From: Methanobrevibacter arboriphilus
Lineage (GTDB): Archaea; Methanobacteriota; Methanobacteria; Methanobacteriales; Methanobacteriaceae
Length of the DNA stretch: 64,000 nt
Assembly: GCF_019669925.1 (NCBI RefSeq)
Contig: NZ_AP019779.1
Location: 1,007,001-1,071,000, forward strand
Reading direction: 5' to 3'
The position numbers and the translations under genes were made by a program. Shown here piece by piece: positions 19,638 through 29,927 of this stretch (position 1 is its first letter; each line of letters begins with the position of its first letter). Below the pieces are notes generated by a model, which saw only the letters and a program-made list of their open reading frames with translations, was not told where the DNA came from and searched no databases.

Positions 19638-20900
19638 TTAAATTTTAAATTCTCTATTTTCAATCATTTTTTTCAGTTTATTAGTTAATGATTTTGCTCT
19701 TCTTATATCCGATTGTCTACATGCAATTGGAATATCATGATCATTTTCATCAATACGAATAGATACCAAACCAGTATTCATTTCAAATGCACCACTAATA
19801 CAAGAATAAGAACACATCCCACAACCAAAACACTTTTCAGTATCTAACTTTTTATTTCCTTTCTCATTACTATAAGCAAATGTAGGACAACGTTCTTCAA
19901 CTAAACAATCATTACAATTAACACATTTATTTTCATTAAATTGTGGTCTCTCATCATAACCATCCCATACATTAGAATAATTTGTTTCAGAAAGAGGCAA
20001 ATGTCTACCTTGAATATCAGCAATAGGTAGATTGATATCTTTATTTATAACCATTAAATTATTCAATATATTTTCATTAAGAACTGGAATAGCTAATGCT
20101 ACTGAATCAAATATTTCAGGACCTTCAGCAGTTTTAAAACCTCCAAAGTAATCAGTACTCATCTGACGCATATCTGCAGATAACATCAAATTAGGCTTAT
20201 TAATACTGCTTCTTGTTCCATTTCCAATAACAAGTCCTTCAGATCCATTAAGTAAAACTTTTGATCCTTTTTTTATAACATTCATATTAGGATCATTTTG
20301 AAGAGGATTAATATCACCACATCCAGAAAAAGAAAAAGATTTGAAATTTCCTTCCATAGGAATTGCATTAAAAATTGATGAAACTTGATTATTTGAAGGA
20401 TTAATAAAGGCAGTATAATTTTTAAACGCCATTCTTGTTCCAATCATTTCAGCTCGAGGAATATTATCAATAGTGATATGAGAAGAGAATTTTTTACCAT
20501 CATTAGATTCTACTTCAACATCAATTTCATTACCTTCTATAATATCCTTAAATAAAAAACCTCCACCATAATCTGGATTAAGCTTACTATGGCTAGTTCC
20601 ATAAACAATTGTATCAATAGATCCTAACCATTCATTAGGACAAGGCCCTGTAAAACCTGGAACACCATTTAAATAAATATTTTTAGCTCTTTTAAAAATT
20701 CCAGGTTCAAAAATATCTAAATGAAATATGGCTGCAGTTCCAGACATAATTCCACATGTACCAGTTGTTACAACATCAACATCCTCAAATTTAGGAGCAT
20801 TTTCATTTCTAATTAAATCTTTCAGTTCTTGAGCTGTAAAAACATTAGCTGTTCTATTTTCAATTTTATCATTAATCTCATCAAGAGTTCTTGATTTCAA
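19638..20900 (-). CDS. Homocysteine biosynthesis protein (DUF39) fused to a two-cluster ferredoxin domain
   Basis: DUF39 proteins, together with a ferredoxin partner, make homocysteine from aspartate semialdehyde and sulfide in methanogens. The first 330 or so residues are DUF39, with the probable catalytic cysteine in TTGTCGIMSGTAA near residue 49. The C-terminus (about residues 335-390) holds two Cys clusters, CVNCNDCLVEERC and CFGCGMCSYSC, typical of a 2[4Fe-4S] ferredoxin. The two functions are therefore on one chain here. The start codon is TTG at 20900, after AGAGATGAT. An ATG just upstream is out of frame. The gene reads in the same direction as thiI and alaS. Confidence 0.88.
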   Translation of the reverse strand: MKSRTLDEINDKIENRTANVFTAQELKDLIRNENAPKFEDVDVVTTGTCGIMSGTAAIFHLDIFEPGIFKRAKNIYLNGVPGFTGPCPNEWLGSIDTIVYGTSHSKLNPDYGGGFLFKDIIEGNEIDVEVESNDGKKFSSHITIDNIPRAEMIGTRMAFKNYTAFINPSNNQVSSIFNAIPMEGNFKSFSFSGCGDINPLQNDPNMNVIKKGSKVLLNGSEGLVIGNGTRSSINKPNLMLSADMRQMSTDYFGGFKTAEGPEIFDSVALAIPVLNENILNNLMVINKDINLPIADIQGRHLPLSETNYSNVWDGYDERPQFNENKCVNCNDCLVEERCPTFAYSNEKGNKKLDTEKCFGCGMCSYSCISGAFEMNTGLVSIRIDENDHDIPIACRQSDIRRAKSLTNKLKKMIENREFKI

Positions 20901-20929
20901 AATATCATCTCTAGAATAACATATTTGAT

Positions 20930-21052
20930 CAAATATACTTTAAACATTCTTTAAATAACCTTTAAATAACCTTTAAATTTTCTTTTAAATGTTTTTTTAA
21001 ATGTTTTCTTTTAATATTCCTTAACTAACTTCTAAATATTATTTAAATGTTT
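20930..21052. repeat. Degenerate 12-14 bp repeats between alaS and the homocysteine gene
   Basis: The spacer is made of imperfect units around CTTTAAATAAC and TTTTAAATGTTT, several arranged head to tail (for example 20948-20985). It resembles the repeat-rich spacer before radB. I see no gene or clear terminator in it. Confidence 0.45.
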
Positions 21053-21053
21053 T

Positions 21054-23888
21054 TTAAATATTTTTTATAATTTCAATAGCAAAATCAACAGCTTCTGTGA
21101 TTTTATCAGTTTTTGGACCAGCACCTTGAGCAAGTGTAGGTCTTCCACCACCACCACCACCAAGAATAACTGCAGATTCTTTAATTATCTCATTGATATT
21201 TATATTTTTATCAATTGCTATTTTAGATGCTGCTCCAACAATTTTACCATTATTATTTCCAATGATAACAACATCTGCTTTATTATTATCAGTAAAGTCA
21301 GTGGAAATTTTTTGAAGTTCCTTAATATCCCCATCAATTACTTGCTTCAAAATTCTTAAACCATTAAATTCTTCTAAATTATCTTCTAAACTATTAATTT
21401 TAAGGTTAGCAATTTCTGATTTTAATTTGTTCAATTCATTTTTATAAGACTTCCACTCAGTAAAGAACCTTTCACAAGTTTTAGGAAGCTGTTTAGAAGT
21501 AACTTTAAAAACATCACTACTGTTTCTTAAAAATTCATCATTAGATTGCATAGATTCAACTGCAGCCATTCCTGCTGAAAAATCGATTCTTTCAACTCCA
21601 TCTTGAACTCTTTCTGTTTTATTAATTTTTATTAAGCCAATTTCACCAGTTTGAGGAACATGAGTCCCTGCACAAGCCTGAACATCAACATTAGGAATAT
21701 TAATAACTCTTATTAGAGAACCTGGTACTACTCCCCCTTGATAAAGAGTAAAACCATATTTTTTTTCAGCTTCATCTCTATTCATCCAATTAATATCTAA
21801 GATTATATTATCCATAACTAAATCATTAGCTATTTTTTCAATTTCATTGATTTCATCTTGAGTGATACGTTTATAATGAGATAAATCAAGTCTGGATCTT
21901 TTCAAACCTTTTTGAGCACCAGCTTGCCATATATGATTGCCTAAAACTTTTTTAGCAGCAGCTATTATCAAATGAGTAGCTGTATGGTTCCTTGCAAGAG
22001 ATATTCTCCTTTCCCAATCAATTTTGCCATTTATCTTTTCCCCAATAATATCTAAATCATTTTTAAAGTAATCTATGTCTTCATCTACAAGAACATTATG
22101 TAAAACCACATCTCCAATTTTTTCAGCATGTATTACTTCAATTTTTTTTCCTTTAATTGTTAAATAGCCAATATCAGAAGGTTGACCTCCTCCTTCAGGA
22201 TAAAATGCAGTTTGATCCAATATAATAGAAAATTGATTTTTTTTATCAATATTTGAACTATTATCTTCTTTGTTATCTTCTTGGTTATCTTCTTGGTTAT
22301 TTTCTTTCTTGTCTTCATTATTATAATTCTTATTATAATTTTTTTCGACGATATCCAATATTTCAGCTTCAAAATTAGAAATATGAAAATCATCATAGAA
22401 CAATAGGTCTGTTGGAGGATAATCAAGTTTTAATTCTGAACCACTAATAATTCCTTCCTCACTGTGTTGATTAGCTACTAAAGTAAAGAAGTTATCAGGA
22501 ATATTTACTTTAAATTCATTTTCATCATAAATACTCTCTGCTATTTCTTTAACAGTTTCAGGAGGCATTCCATGAGCATCATAAAGATCAATTAAAGTTT
22601 CAACAGGCATTAAATCCTTATTTTGCTTCTTTAAATTTTTAATTGTTCTTTTGACTATCCTATTACCTTTATCAATAGTTTTAGCATATCTCTCTTCTTC
22701 AAGAGAAATAATATTCATAATATGATCATGACTATCCTTAATTTCAGGATAAAACTTTGATAAAAAGTCAAGCTGAATTTCCATAATATAAGAAAGAGAT
22801 TCTTTCATTTCAAGCTCTTTCATAAATCTAATTGTTCGACGCAACACAAGTCTTGCAAGATAACCTTCTTTAACATTAGAAGGAATAATTCCATCAGCCA
22901 ACATAAAAGCAAGGCATCTAGTATGATCAGCTATGACATAAATGGCTTCCATAGGTTCAGTAGATTTAAGAAGCTCATCAATAGATATATTAAGCTTATT
23001 AGCTACTTTTTCACGAAGTGAACGGATATCAGCAAAAGTTTCTATATCCATCATACCAGCTATTTGAGCATTTTCAGCTAAAATATTCTCGTCAACATCA
23101 ATATTAGTAATACTTTTAAGTTTATCTATAACAGGAGTAAAACAAGCATCATAAGCAGTAGGAGTTCCTTGGCTAATCCATGCAAAACGTTCTAATCCAT
23201 AACCAGTATCAACTGTTTTAATAGGAATTTCTTCTTTATCCCCATTTGGAAGAATTTTATATTGCATGAAAACAAGAGTAGCTAACTCTACACCACGAAC
23301 ACACACCTCATAACAAGGTCCAGCATTTCCACCGCCTTCCCACCAAGATTCAATGAATGTAATTTCAGCTGGATCGATTCCAATACTTGCTATAAAATCA
23401 TGACAAAGTTTAACAGTATTATCTTTCCAATAAATTTTATTATCCAAACTATTAAACGCATGATGAGCTCCCATTGTAAAACAAGTCATATGCCTACCAG
23501 TTCTTCCAACATTATCAACATCATTTAAACGAATAGATGGTTGAGCAATTACAAGCGGATTGGCTGGAGGTTCAACTAAACCTGAAGTTACCCATGGTTG
23601 GAAGTCATAAATAGAAGCTCCAACTAAGAATACATCATCCCTCCATCTTTTAGCTAAAACTGGATAGCGGGAAACTTGAGTGTGTCCATTTTTTTCAAAA
23701 AATTCTCTAAAAGATTTTTGAATTTCAAAAAGATCATAACCCTTTTCAGTTGCAGGGTTTCCAATAAACTCATACTCATCACAAGGAGCATCTCCACAAG
23801 TAGAACGTTCTGGAATAGACCAAAACTCATTTCCACATGTTTCACACTTTTGTTTAGTAAATCCTAATTCTTTAAATATTTCAGTCAT
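21054..23888 (-). CDS. alaS: Alanyl-tRNA synthetase
   Basis: AlaRS charges tRNA-Ala and edits mis-charged Ser or Gly. At 944 residues it has the archaeal architecture: an N-terminal Cys-rich segment (KCETC, then TCGDAPC), a class II catalytic core (RLNDVDNVGRTGRHMTCF, WWEGGGNAGPCYEV), an editing domain with HTATH near residue 635 and CAGTH near 740, and a glycine-rich C-terminal C-Ala end (GGGGGGRP). An acidic Asn/Gln/Glu/Asp-rich insert at about residues 526-548 is encoded by four 12-base repeats (22261-22308) just before the editing region and probably forms a disordered loop. The ribosome binding site is weak. Confidence 0.97.
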   Translation of the reverse strand: MTEIFKELGFTKQKCETCGNEFWSIPERSTCGDAPCDEYEFIGNPATEKGYDLFEIQKSFREFFEKNGHTQVSRYPVLAKRWRDDVFLVGASIYDFQPWVTSGLVEPPANPLVIAQPSIRLNDVDNVGRTGRHMTCFTMGAHHAFNSLDNKIYWKDNTVKLCHDFIASIGIDPAEITFIESWWEGGGNAGPCYEVCVRGVELATLVFMQYKILPNGDKEEIPIKTVDTGYGLERFAWISQGTPTAYDACFTPVIDKLKSITNIDVDENILAENAQIAGMMDIETFADIRSLREKVANKLNISIDELLKSTEPMEAIYVIADHTRCLAFMLADGIIPSNVKEGYLARLVLRRTIRFMKELEMKESLSYIMEIQLDFLSKFYPEIKDSHDHIMNIISLEEERYAKTIDKGNRIVKRTIKNLKKQNKDLMPVETLIDLYDAHGMPPETVKEIAESIYDENEFKVNIPDNFFTLVANQHSEEGIISGSELKLDYPPTDLLFYDDFHISNFEAEILDIVEKNYNKNYNNEDKKENNQEDNQEDNKEDNSSNIDKKNQFSIILDQTAFYPEGGGQPSDIGYLTIKGKKIEVIHAEKIGDVVLHNVLVDEDIDYFKNDLDIIGEKINGKIDWERRISLARNHTATHLIIAAAKKVLGNHIWQAGAQKGLKRSRLDLSHYKRITQDEINEIEKIANDLVMDNIILDINWMNRDEAEKKYGFTLYQGGVVPGSLIRVINIPNVDVQACAGTHVPQTGEIGLIKINKTERVQDGVERIDFSAGMAAVESMQSNDEFLRNSSDVFKVTSKQLPKTCERFFTEWKSYKNELNKLKSEIANLKINSLEDNLEEFNGLRILKQVIDGDIKELQKISTDFTDNNKADVVIIGNNNGKIVGAASKIAIDKNININEIIKESAVILGGGGGGRPTLAQGAGPKTDKITEAVDFAIEIIKNI
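22261..22308 (-). repeat. 12-bp in-frame tandem repeats in alaS
   Basis: Four tandem 12-base units (variants of TTATCTTCTTGG on the plus strand) encode repeated Asn-(Gln/Lys)-Glu-Asp. They create a low-complexity acidic insert between the aminoacylation and editing parts of AlaRS. Confidence 0.7.
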
Positions 23889-24087
23889 AAATATCAGTTA
23901 AAAAAATTTTTAATAAAATAATAAATAAATTATACAATAAAATAATAAATAATTTAGCTAATTCTATAATAATAAAATATTATGTTCAATTGAGTTAATA
24001 AAATTTATCTAAAATATAATAGAATTAACTAAATAATAATTTTAAATAAAATCAAAAAAATTAAGTTTTTAAAGAAAAATTAAAAAA

Positions 24088-25317
24088 TTAAAATTTCCTT
24101 TTAATATTAAATCCAAACAATCCAAGTAATACTATTAAAGTAACCAATGGAAAGTAAGGAATTCCAGTAGTTTTCATTTCAGCAAAACTTGTAGTTTTCA
24201 CTTGATTTAAACTATCACTAACACTTTTAGAATGATTTTTAGAATCATTTTTAGAATCACTAAAAGAAGTAATACCCATTTTAGAAGTAGCAGCTAAATA
24301 AGAGGCATATTTTGTATTTTGCATTAAAAATGGATAGTTATCAAAAAGGTCAGCTAATTCAGCTAGCCTAGTATCTCTTTCTGAAGTTAAATTCATGTAT
24401 TTTTCTAATTCTATAAATAAATTATCTTCAAGAAGAGATATAAAATAATCTACATCAGTGAAATTCTCAGAAGGATATTCTGATTTAATAGATTCTAATA
24501 ATTTCTTCAATTCAATTAAAGTTACATTAACATTATTAATATTAACATCATTTAAACTCAATAACAATTTATTGAATTCCGTTTTATTAGTAATATTATT
24601 TATAGCGTCATAAAGAGTGGATATAGATAATAATGTATTGTTGTTTCTTGATAATTCCATTTCTTGAATCAATATATCAAGATTATCTATTTCTTCCATT
24701 AAAGCATCGCGTTTTGTAAATAGTTCTGTTAGCTCTTCATCAGTTAAGTTAAATTGATCTAAATCTATAAAATATGTAACTCCATTCCATTCCCACTCAT
24801 AATAATTGGAATAATCATCCCAATCCTCAAAATCATCCAAATAATCAGAATCATCCCAATCCTCAAAATCATCCAAATAATCAGAATCATCCCAATCCTC
24901 AAAATCATCCAAATAATCAGAATCATCCCAATCCTCAAAATCATCCAAATAATCAGAATCATCCCAATCCTCAAAATCATCCAAATAATCAGAATCATCC
25001 CAATCCTCAAAATCATCCAAATAATCAGAATCATCCCAATCCTCAAAATCATCCAAATAATCAGAATCATCCCAATCCTCAAAATCATCCAAATAATCAG
25101 AATCATCCCAATCCTCAAAATCATCTAAATTATCTGAATCATCTAAATCATGTTCAATATCTTCTTCAAAATATAAAAATTTAGTTAAAGTTAAATCTTT
25201 AATACTATCATTACTATCTGTTGAATTATTAGCACATACCCCACTCATTAAGCCAAAGGTTAATATAAATAGAAGAATAGATGCTCCAACTATTTTCATT
25301 AATTTATTTTTAAACAC
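24088..25317 (-). CDS. Secreted, membrane-anchored Asp-rich tandem-repeat protein
   Basis: The 409-residue product has a signal peptide (hydrophobic stretch near residues 10-28), about nine copies of the 12-residue unit SDYLDDFEDWDD (about residues 63-170), a helical Leu/Asn-rich region with coiled-coil character (about 185-340), and a C-terminal hydrophobic segment after TGIPYFPL ending in KRKF. The C-terminus resembles the membrane anchors of methanogen adhesin-like proteins. The repeats carry about seven acidic side chains per unit and could bind cations. The GTG start at 25317 follows GAGGGA with good spacing. An in-frame ATG lies six codons on. The function is not recognised. The next upstream gene is another secreted protein. 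Confidence 0.8.
   Translation of the reverse strand: MFKNKLMKIVGASILLFILTFGLMSGVCANNSTDSNDSIKDLTLTKFLYFEEDIEHDLDDSDNLDDFEDWDDSDYLDDFEDWDDSDYLDDFEDWDDSDYLDDFEDWDDSDYLDDFEDWDDSDYLDDFEDWDDSDYLDDFEDWDDSDYLDDFEDWDDSDYLDDFEDWDDYSNYYEWEWNGVTYFIDLDQFNLTDEELTELFTKRDALMEEIDNLDILIQEMELSRNNNTLLSISTLYDAINNITNKTEFNKLLLSLNDVNINNVNVTLIELKKLLESIKSEYPSENFTDVDYFISLLEDNLFIELEKYMNLTSERDTRLAELADLFDNYPFLMQNTKYASYLAATSKMGITSFSDSKNDSKNHSKSVSDSLNQVKTTSFAEMKTTGIPYFPLVTLIVLLGLFGFNIKRKF
24814..25124 (-). repeat. 36-bp tandem repeat array, about 8.6 copies
   Basis: The 36-base unit repeats without visible change from 24846 to 25097 (seven exact units), with partial or diverged units on both sides. The spacing of CAGAATCATCCC is exactly 36 at 24846, 24882, 24918 and so on to 25098. 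The array is in frame and codes for the 12-residue acidic repeat. Identical units imply recent expansion or homogenisation. Confidence 0.95.
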
Positions 25318-25339
25318 TTAAAATCCCTCATTTTTAAAT

Positions 25340-25388
25340 GAAAGTGTAATTTTTTTGATTTGAAAAAATCCGCATTATTTACACTTTC
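25340..25388 (-). promoter_or_regulatory. 10-bp inverted repeat upstream of the repeat-protein gene
   Basis: GAAAGTGTAA (25340-25349) and TTACACTTTC (25379-25388) form a perfect inverted repeat with a 29-base centre, ending about 22 bases before the GTG start. It could be a regulator site or a leader hairpin that controls the secreted-protein gene. No known operator was recognised. Confidence 0.4.
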
Positions 25389-25514
25389 TTTTATTTATAA
25401 TATAATAAATAGTTCAAAATTAATAAATAGAACCATAAAATAATAAAAGAAGTAAATAGCTAATTAATACAAAGTTCACACTAAGTAATAATATTTAGCT
25501 ATTAACACACTGTT

Positions 25515-26348
25515 TTAAAAAGAGTTTAAGTGTTCTTTGCAATTATCATGATTTTTCATGAAAATTTTTATGAAGAATAGAATAGTTAAAGTTGGTCTTT
25601 CGTCCGACTGAAAATCAAAAATAACTGAATTATCATTATTATCAATCTTAATGAAATTAATATTGGATAATTCTTTTATAATATTATTAAAACTATTAAA
25701 ACCATTTCCATTGAAATGTGAGCTTGAAATTAAAAATACATCATTATAACTTACATTATTTATGATAGCATTAAAATAATCATAATAATTAAAATTAGGA
25801 TCATAATTTTGAAAAATAAAATAAGAATTATTAAAATCAATATTACTCAAATTAGTAGAACCCTTTAATTCGTCTGTTTTATCTATATTATCTATATTTT
25901 CTGACTTATTCAACAGATCATGATTGTTTTTATTTTTATAATTGTTATTGAGATGATTATCTGCGTAATAATCAGATTCATCATTTAAATAACCAGCAAG
26001 TGTAGCATTTGAAGCTGAACTTTTAGCTTTATTATGATTTAACTGATTAATGTTAGAACTATCTGCTAAATTTATTACATCACTTGTATCATTAGAACTT
26101 TCAGAATTGTTAGTTTCATTCGAATTTTGGATAGAATCATTAGAAAAATTTAAATTATTCTTCAAAGAAATATTGCTTTGATTTAAATCATTAGAAAAAG
26201 AAATATTATCGCTATTTGTAATAATATCATTACTAAATCCATATACATTGTCTATAGAAAAAGAAAACATTAAAAATAATAAGAAGAAACTTAGTAAAGT
26301 AAAAAATAATACTCCTTTTTTATCATTTCTTTGTTTTTTAGTGTTCAT
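25515..26348 (-). CDS. Secreted Asn/Ser-rich protein of unknown function
   Basis: The 277-residue product starts with basic residues and a strong hydrophobic signal or anchor segment (about residues 13-38). A long low-complexity Asn/Ser/Asp-rich stretch follows (about 40-165), then a more ordered C-terminal part rich in Phe, Tyr and Asn. There is no C-terminal membrane anchor. The last 20 residues (FFIKIFMKNHDNCKEHLNSF) differ in character from what precedes, so a frameshift or truncation at the 3' end is possible. It is transcribed toward the repeat-protein gene with about 200 bases between. I do not recognise a family. Confidence 0.6.
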   Translation of the reverse strand: MNTKKQRNDKKGVLFFTLLSFFLLFLMFSFSIDNVYGFSNDIITNSDNISFSNDLNQSNISLKNNLNFSNDSIQNSNETNNSESSNDTSDVINLADSSNINQLNHNKAKSSASNATLAGYLNDESDYYADNHLNNNYKNKNNHDLLNKSENIDNIDKTDELKGSTNLSNIDFNNSYFIFQNYDPNFNYYDYFNAIINNVSYNDVFLISSSHFNGNGFNSFNNIIKELSNINFIKIDNNDNSVIFDFQSDERPTLTILFFIKIFMKNHDNCKEHLNSF

Positions 26349-26567
26349 ATAATCATATATTTTTTATAGATAATTAATTGACATTTTATACGAATATTAT
26401 ATTTCAAATTATTATATTACTAATTATAAAATTAATATTATATAAATCTATTTAAAACATAAAAAATGAACATTGCTAAATTAAAATAATAGAGTAAAAT
26501 AAGCTATAAAAAAAATAAAATAAAAAATAAAGTAAAAAAGAAAAAATAAGGATAAATGCTTATCTTA

Positions 26568-26876
<309 letters not shown>

Positions 26877-27008
26877 GTTTTCACCTTATATTTAATTATA
26901 TTTAAATTTTAATTTAAATTTTTTATTTAAATTTTTAGTAGATTAAATCTAACAAATTGGTTGAATTAATTAAAAACTATAAAATTTTGATTTGAAAATT
27001 ATCATCTA

Positions 27009-28031
27009 TTAACCAAAGAGAGCTCCAAGGCCAGCAGCTGCTTCTTCTTCTTCAGCTTCTTCCTCTTTCTCTTCTTCTTCATCCTCATCTTCATCATCTG
27101 CTTGGTTAGTTTCTTCAACTACAGCTGCAGCAACAGAAACATTAGATAACTTTTCAATGAGTTCCTCATCAAGCGCACCTTCTTCATCAGCTATTGCACT
27201 AGCTAAAGACAACATTTTAGCATTTGCAAGAGCAATTAAAGGTTCGGTTGTTTCAGATGTAAGTATTGATGCATTCATAGCTAAGTTAACTGACTTGCTA
27301 TTTGCATTTTGGATAATAGCAACAATAGTTTCTTTAGTAGGTATTCCAGCATTAACAGAAAGGTTAAATGCTTGTGAGAACGCACTTTGAACATCGGCCA
27401 AAGTTTTCTCTTCATCAATAGTTAACAAATCAGAAGTATAAACAGACTCTTCTTCATAAGCTGCTTGTAAATCGATTCCTACTTCCATAGGTTGAATATC
27501 AAGTCTTGTTAACATACTAGCAACTTGTTTAGAAACAACTTCACCAGCTTCAACAACAACATGATCTTTAGAAACTATAATTTTACCTTTATCAATCTTA
27601 GCAGGTATTCCCACTTGTTGCAATTCACCGAGTAATGGGCCTGGTTCAAATCCAGTATCCCCTTCAGGTACAACAATATCAGAATCAGGAATATTTCCTT
27701 CCTTAGCAGGAGCAGAAGTTTTACTATCTTCTAATATTTTGAACAGCTTGAAAGGGTTCATATCAGTGAATACAATTGCAGGTTGACCATCCATGTAATT
27801 AGAAAGACCAATAATATTTTCTTTTTTGTCATTACAGTCTTTAAAGGCTAAATCAATTAAATTCTTTTTAGACATTCTGATAATAGCTTTGCCTTTTAAA
27901 GATTGTCTCATCTTTTGAAGCTGTCTTGCAGGTATATTAAGCAAATTAACTATACCTATTACTTCATAAGAATCAATCAAACCCTTAAGTTCTTTAACCT
28001 CTTCTTTTTTCCATTCAGCAACGTGAGCCAT
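27009..28031 (-). CDS. rpl10: Ribosomal protein P0 (uL10)
   Basis: P0 anchors P1 dimers to the 23S GTPase centre. The 340-residue protein has the rRNA-binding N-terminal domain (about residues 1-200), helical P1-binding spines, and an acidic tail ending [10 protein letters not shown], matching the tail of P1. GAGGGTGA stands before the ATG. The start codon lies one base after the L1 stop, so the two are surely cotranscribed and probably translationally coupled. Confidence 0.96.
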   Translation of the reverse strand: MAHVAEWKKEEVKELKGLIDSYEVIGIVNLLNIPARQLQKMRQSLKGKAIIRMSKKNLIDLAFKDCNDKKENIIGLSNYMDGQPAIVFTDMNPFKLFKILEDSKTSAPAKEGNIPDSDIVVPEGDTGFEPGPLLGELQQVGIPAKIDKGKIIVSKDHVVVEAGEVVSKQVASMLTRLDIQPMEVGIDLQAAYEEESVYTSDLLTIDEEKTLADVQSAFSQAFNLSVNAGIPTKETIVAIIQNANSKSVNLAMNASILTSETTEPLIALANAKMLSLASAIADEEGALDEELIEKLSNVSVAAAVVEETNQADDEDEDEEEEKEEEAEEEEAAAGLGALFG

Positions 28032-28032
28032 C

Positions 28033-28671
28033 TTAAATCACCCTCACTACTGAACCCATTGTTGTTTTAACAAACATGGATTTAACTTGGTTTCTTCCTT
28101 TCTCTAAATTGCGGTCTAAGACTGTGAGAATTGCCTCGATATTTTCAGCTATTTGCTCGTCACTCATATCTTGAGTTCCGACTAAAGTTTGAATACTTGG
28201 TTGGTCTTTAACACCTATTTTAACAGTACTTTGTAACCTTTGAATTAAAGGTTCTGCTTTAGCATTAGCAGGAACTGGTTTAGGCATTTTTTTCCTCGGA
28301 CCTAAAACTGGTCCTAAGAATCTACCAACAAGTGGCATCATATCAGCTTGAGCTACGAAAAAGTCATGTGCATTAGCTACTTTTTTAGCTTGTTTTCTGT
28401 CTTTTCCATACTCTTCTAAATCTGCTTTAGTCACAACAAGATCGATACCAGCATTTTTAGCTTGAACTGCTAATTCCCCATCTGCGATAAAGCCTATTTT
28501 AACATCTTTACCACGTCCATTAGGGAGAGCAACTTCTTCATCAAACCGATTTTCTGGTTTTTTGACATCCAAATCTTTGATGTTAATAATAACATCAATA
28601 GATTGTGTGAAGTTTCTCGGCTTAGACTCATCTTTTGCCTTCTTCACCGCTTCCATAATCTCTTGTGTCAT
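28033..28671 (-). CDS. rpl1: Ribosomal protein L1 (uL1)
   Basis: L1 binds 23S rRNA at the L1 stalk. In some methanogens it also represses its own mRNA. I start it at ATG 28671 ([23 protein letters not shown], 212 residues). This start has GGAGG eight bases upstream and matches the family length, whereas a longer reading from 28698 would add nine unlike residues. [21 protein letters not shown] is the conserved L1 signature. About 270 bases separate it from L11, an unusually long gap for this operon, leaving room for a separate promoter or a leader. Confidence 0.95.
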   Translation of the reverse strand: MTQEIMEAVKKAKDESKPRNFTQSIDVIINIKDLDVKKPENRFDEEVALPNGRGKDVKIGFIADGELAVQAKNAGIDLVVTKADLEEYGKDRKQAKKVANAHDFFVAQADMMPLVGRFLGPVLGPRKKMPKPVPANAKAEPLIQRLQSTVKIGVKDQPSIQTLVGTQDMSDEQIAENIEAILTVLDRNLEKGRNQVKSMFVKTTMGSVVRVI

Positions 28672-28944
28672 ATAAATCCTCCATGAACTTAAGTCCATTA
28701 TTGGATATTTTTTGGCTTCATGATCAACTGAAAATCAATAAAATTCTAGTAATTAACCTAAATATAATTAAATACATCATATATTGATTTAATCAATTGT
28801 ATGAACTTAATGTATCAATCACTAAAAATATTAAAAATTAAAATTATATAGTAATATCATCTACATTTAATAATTTTAAAAATATAATTTAAAAGCTAAT
28901 TTAAAACCTAATTTAAAAGCTTAATAAATTAAAAAACTAATTGA

Positions 28945-29427
28945 TTATTCTGCAAGAATACTATCATATTCCCCAGCATCAACAGCTTTTTGTGCTTCTC
29001 TTGGGTCTTTACCATCTACAGTAATTCCCATACTTACACAAGTCCCCATTACTTCTTTAGCACCATGTTTATAATCATTAGCTAAAATTGTATCGAACTT
29101 CATTCTAGCTATTTTTAAAGCTTGTTCAACTGATAAATCAGCAACTTTGTCTAAACCTGGGTCTTGAGAAGCTTTTTCAAGTTTTAACTCATCCATAATA
29201 AGGGCTGTAGTTGGCGGAGTACCAATTTCTATTTCAAAATCTTTAGTATCACTATCAATGATTACTTTAACTGGTACTTTCATCCCTTCAAAATCAGCAC
29301 TTTTTTTGTTAATTTCCTCAACAACTTGCATCATATTAATTCCGAAAGGACCTATAGCTGGACCAAGAGGTGGTCCTGGAGTTGCACTTCCCCCTTCTAT
29401 AAGAATTTCAACAGTATCTTTAGCCAT
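28945..29427 (-). CDS. rpl11: Ribosomal protein L11 (uL11)
   Basis: L11 sits at the base of the stalk in the GTPase-associated centre. The 160-residue protein carries [24 protein letters not shown] near the N-terminus and a C-terminal rRNA-binding domain with [15 protein letters not shown]. Its ATG overlaps the stop codon of spt5 (TAATG), with AAGGAGG just upstream, indicating translational coupling. Confidence 0.96.
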   Translation of the reverse strand: MAKDTVEILIEGGSATPGPPLGPAIGPFGINMMQVVEEINKKSADFEGMKVPVKVIIDSDTKDFEIEIGTPPTTALIMDELKLEKASQDPGLDKVADLSVEQALKIARMKFDTILANDYKHGAKEVMGTCVSMGITVDGKDPREAQKAVDAGEYDSILAE

Positions 29428-29915
29428 TAGTCAGCCTCCTTTTGTATAATTCTAATTTGATCTCCTTTAACAGTTACAGGAATTGGAACCGCAGCTTCGA
29501 TTAGCTCAAGAACAACTTCTTCACGAGATTCATCAATACGAACCACTTTAGCCCTTTCTCCTTTGAAAGGACCAGATATAAGCTCTACAATACTTCCTTT
29601 TTGAATAGAAGATATAATAGGCTCAGGATTTAGGAATTTTTTAACTTCTTCAAAAGATACCATATTAGCATTAGCTGCACTTCTTGAGCTGCTTTCAACA
29701 ATACCTCTTAAATGAGGTATTTTAAATGCAGGATTTTGCATATCAATCTTAGTCGAAGATTCTACTAATATATAACCTTTCAAAGATTCAGGTACGAGAA
29801 TAGCTCCTAAACCAATACCACTGTCTTTTGATTTTCTAGCTAACATCCTAGCCACATTTCTCTCTTGACCTGTTGCTGTCTTAAGAGCATATATGGAATT
29901 TTTATGATCTTCCAT
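29427..29915 (-). CDS. spt5: Transcription elongation factor Spt5 (NusG homologue)
   Basis: Spt5 binds the RNA polymerase clamp with Spt4 and raises processivity. It has a NusG N-terminal domain (starting [19 protein letters not shown]) and a C-terminal KOW domain ([20 protein letters not shown]). I start it at ATG 29915 (MEDHKNS, 162 residues), nine bases after AGGTG. A GTG at 29927 would overlap that ribosome site. The gene overlaps rpl11 by its stop codon. SecE, its usual neighbour, is found about 580 bases upstream across a repeat-rich spacer. Confidence 0.95.
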   Translation of the reverse strand: MEDHKNSIYALKTATGQERNVARMLARKSKDSGIGLGAILVPESLKGYILVESSTKIDMQNPAFKIPHLRGIVESSSRSAANANMVSFEEVKKFLNPEPIISSIQKGSIVELISGPFKGERAKVVRIDESREEVVLELIEAAVPIPVTVKGDQIRIIQKEAD

Positions 29916-29927
29916 TTTAAAATACAC

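Noticed and set aside
24765-25124. Second long open frame (119 codons) on the same strand through the 36-bp repeats
   Set aside because: It is a shadow of the in-frame repeat: a 36-bp unit divisible by three keeps every stop-free frame open. Its product is a monotonous Ile/Met/Arg repeat with no ribosome site.
24814-25124. CRISPR array
   Set aside because: Units are contiguous 36-mers without variable spacers and lie in frame inside a gene with a signal peptide.
28672-28944. L1-binding autoregulatory mRNA site before rpl1
   Set aside because: The 270-base leader contains GATCATGAAGCC, which recalls L1-site sequence, but I could not build the required asymmetric internal loop with flanking stems.
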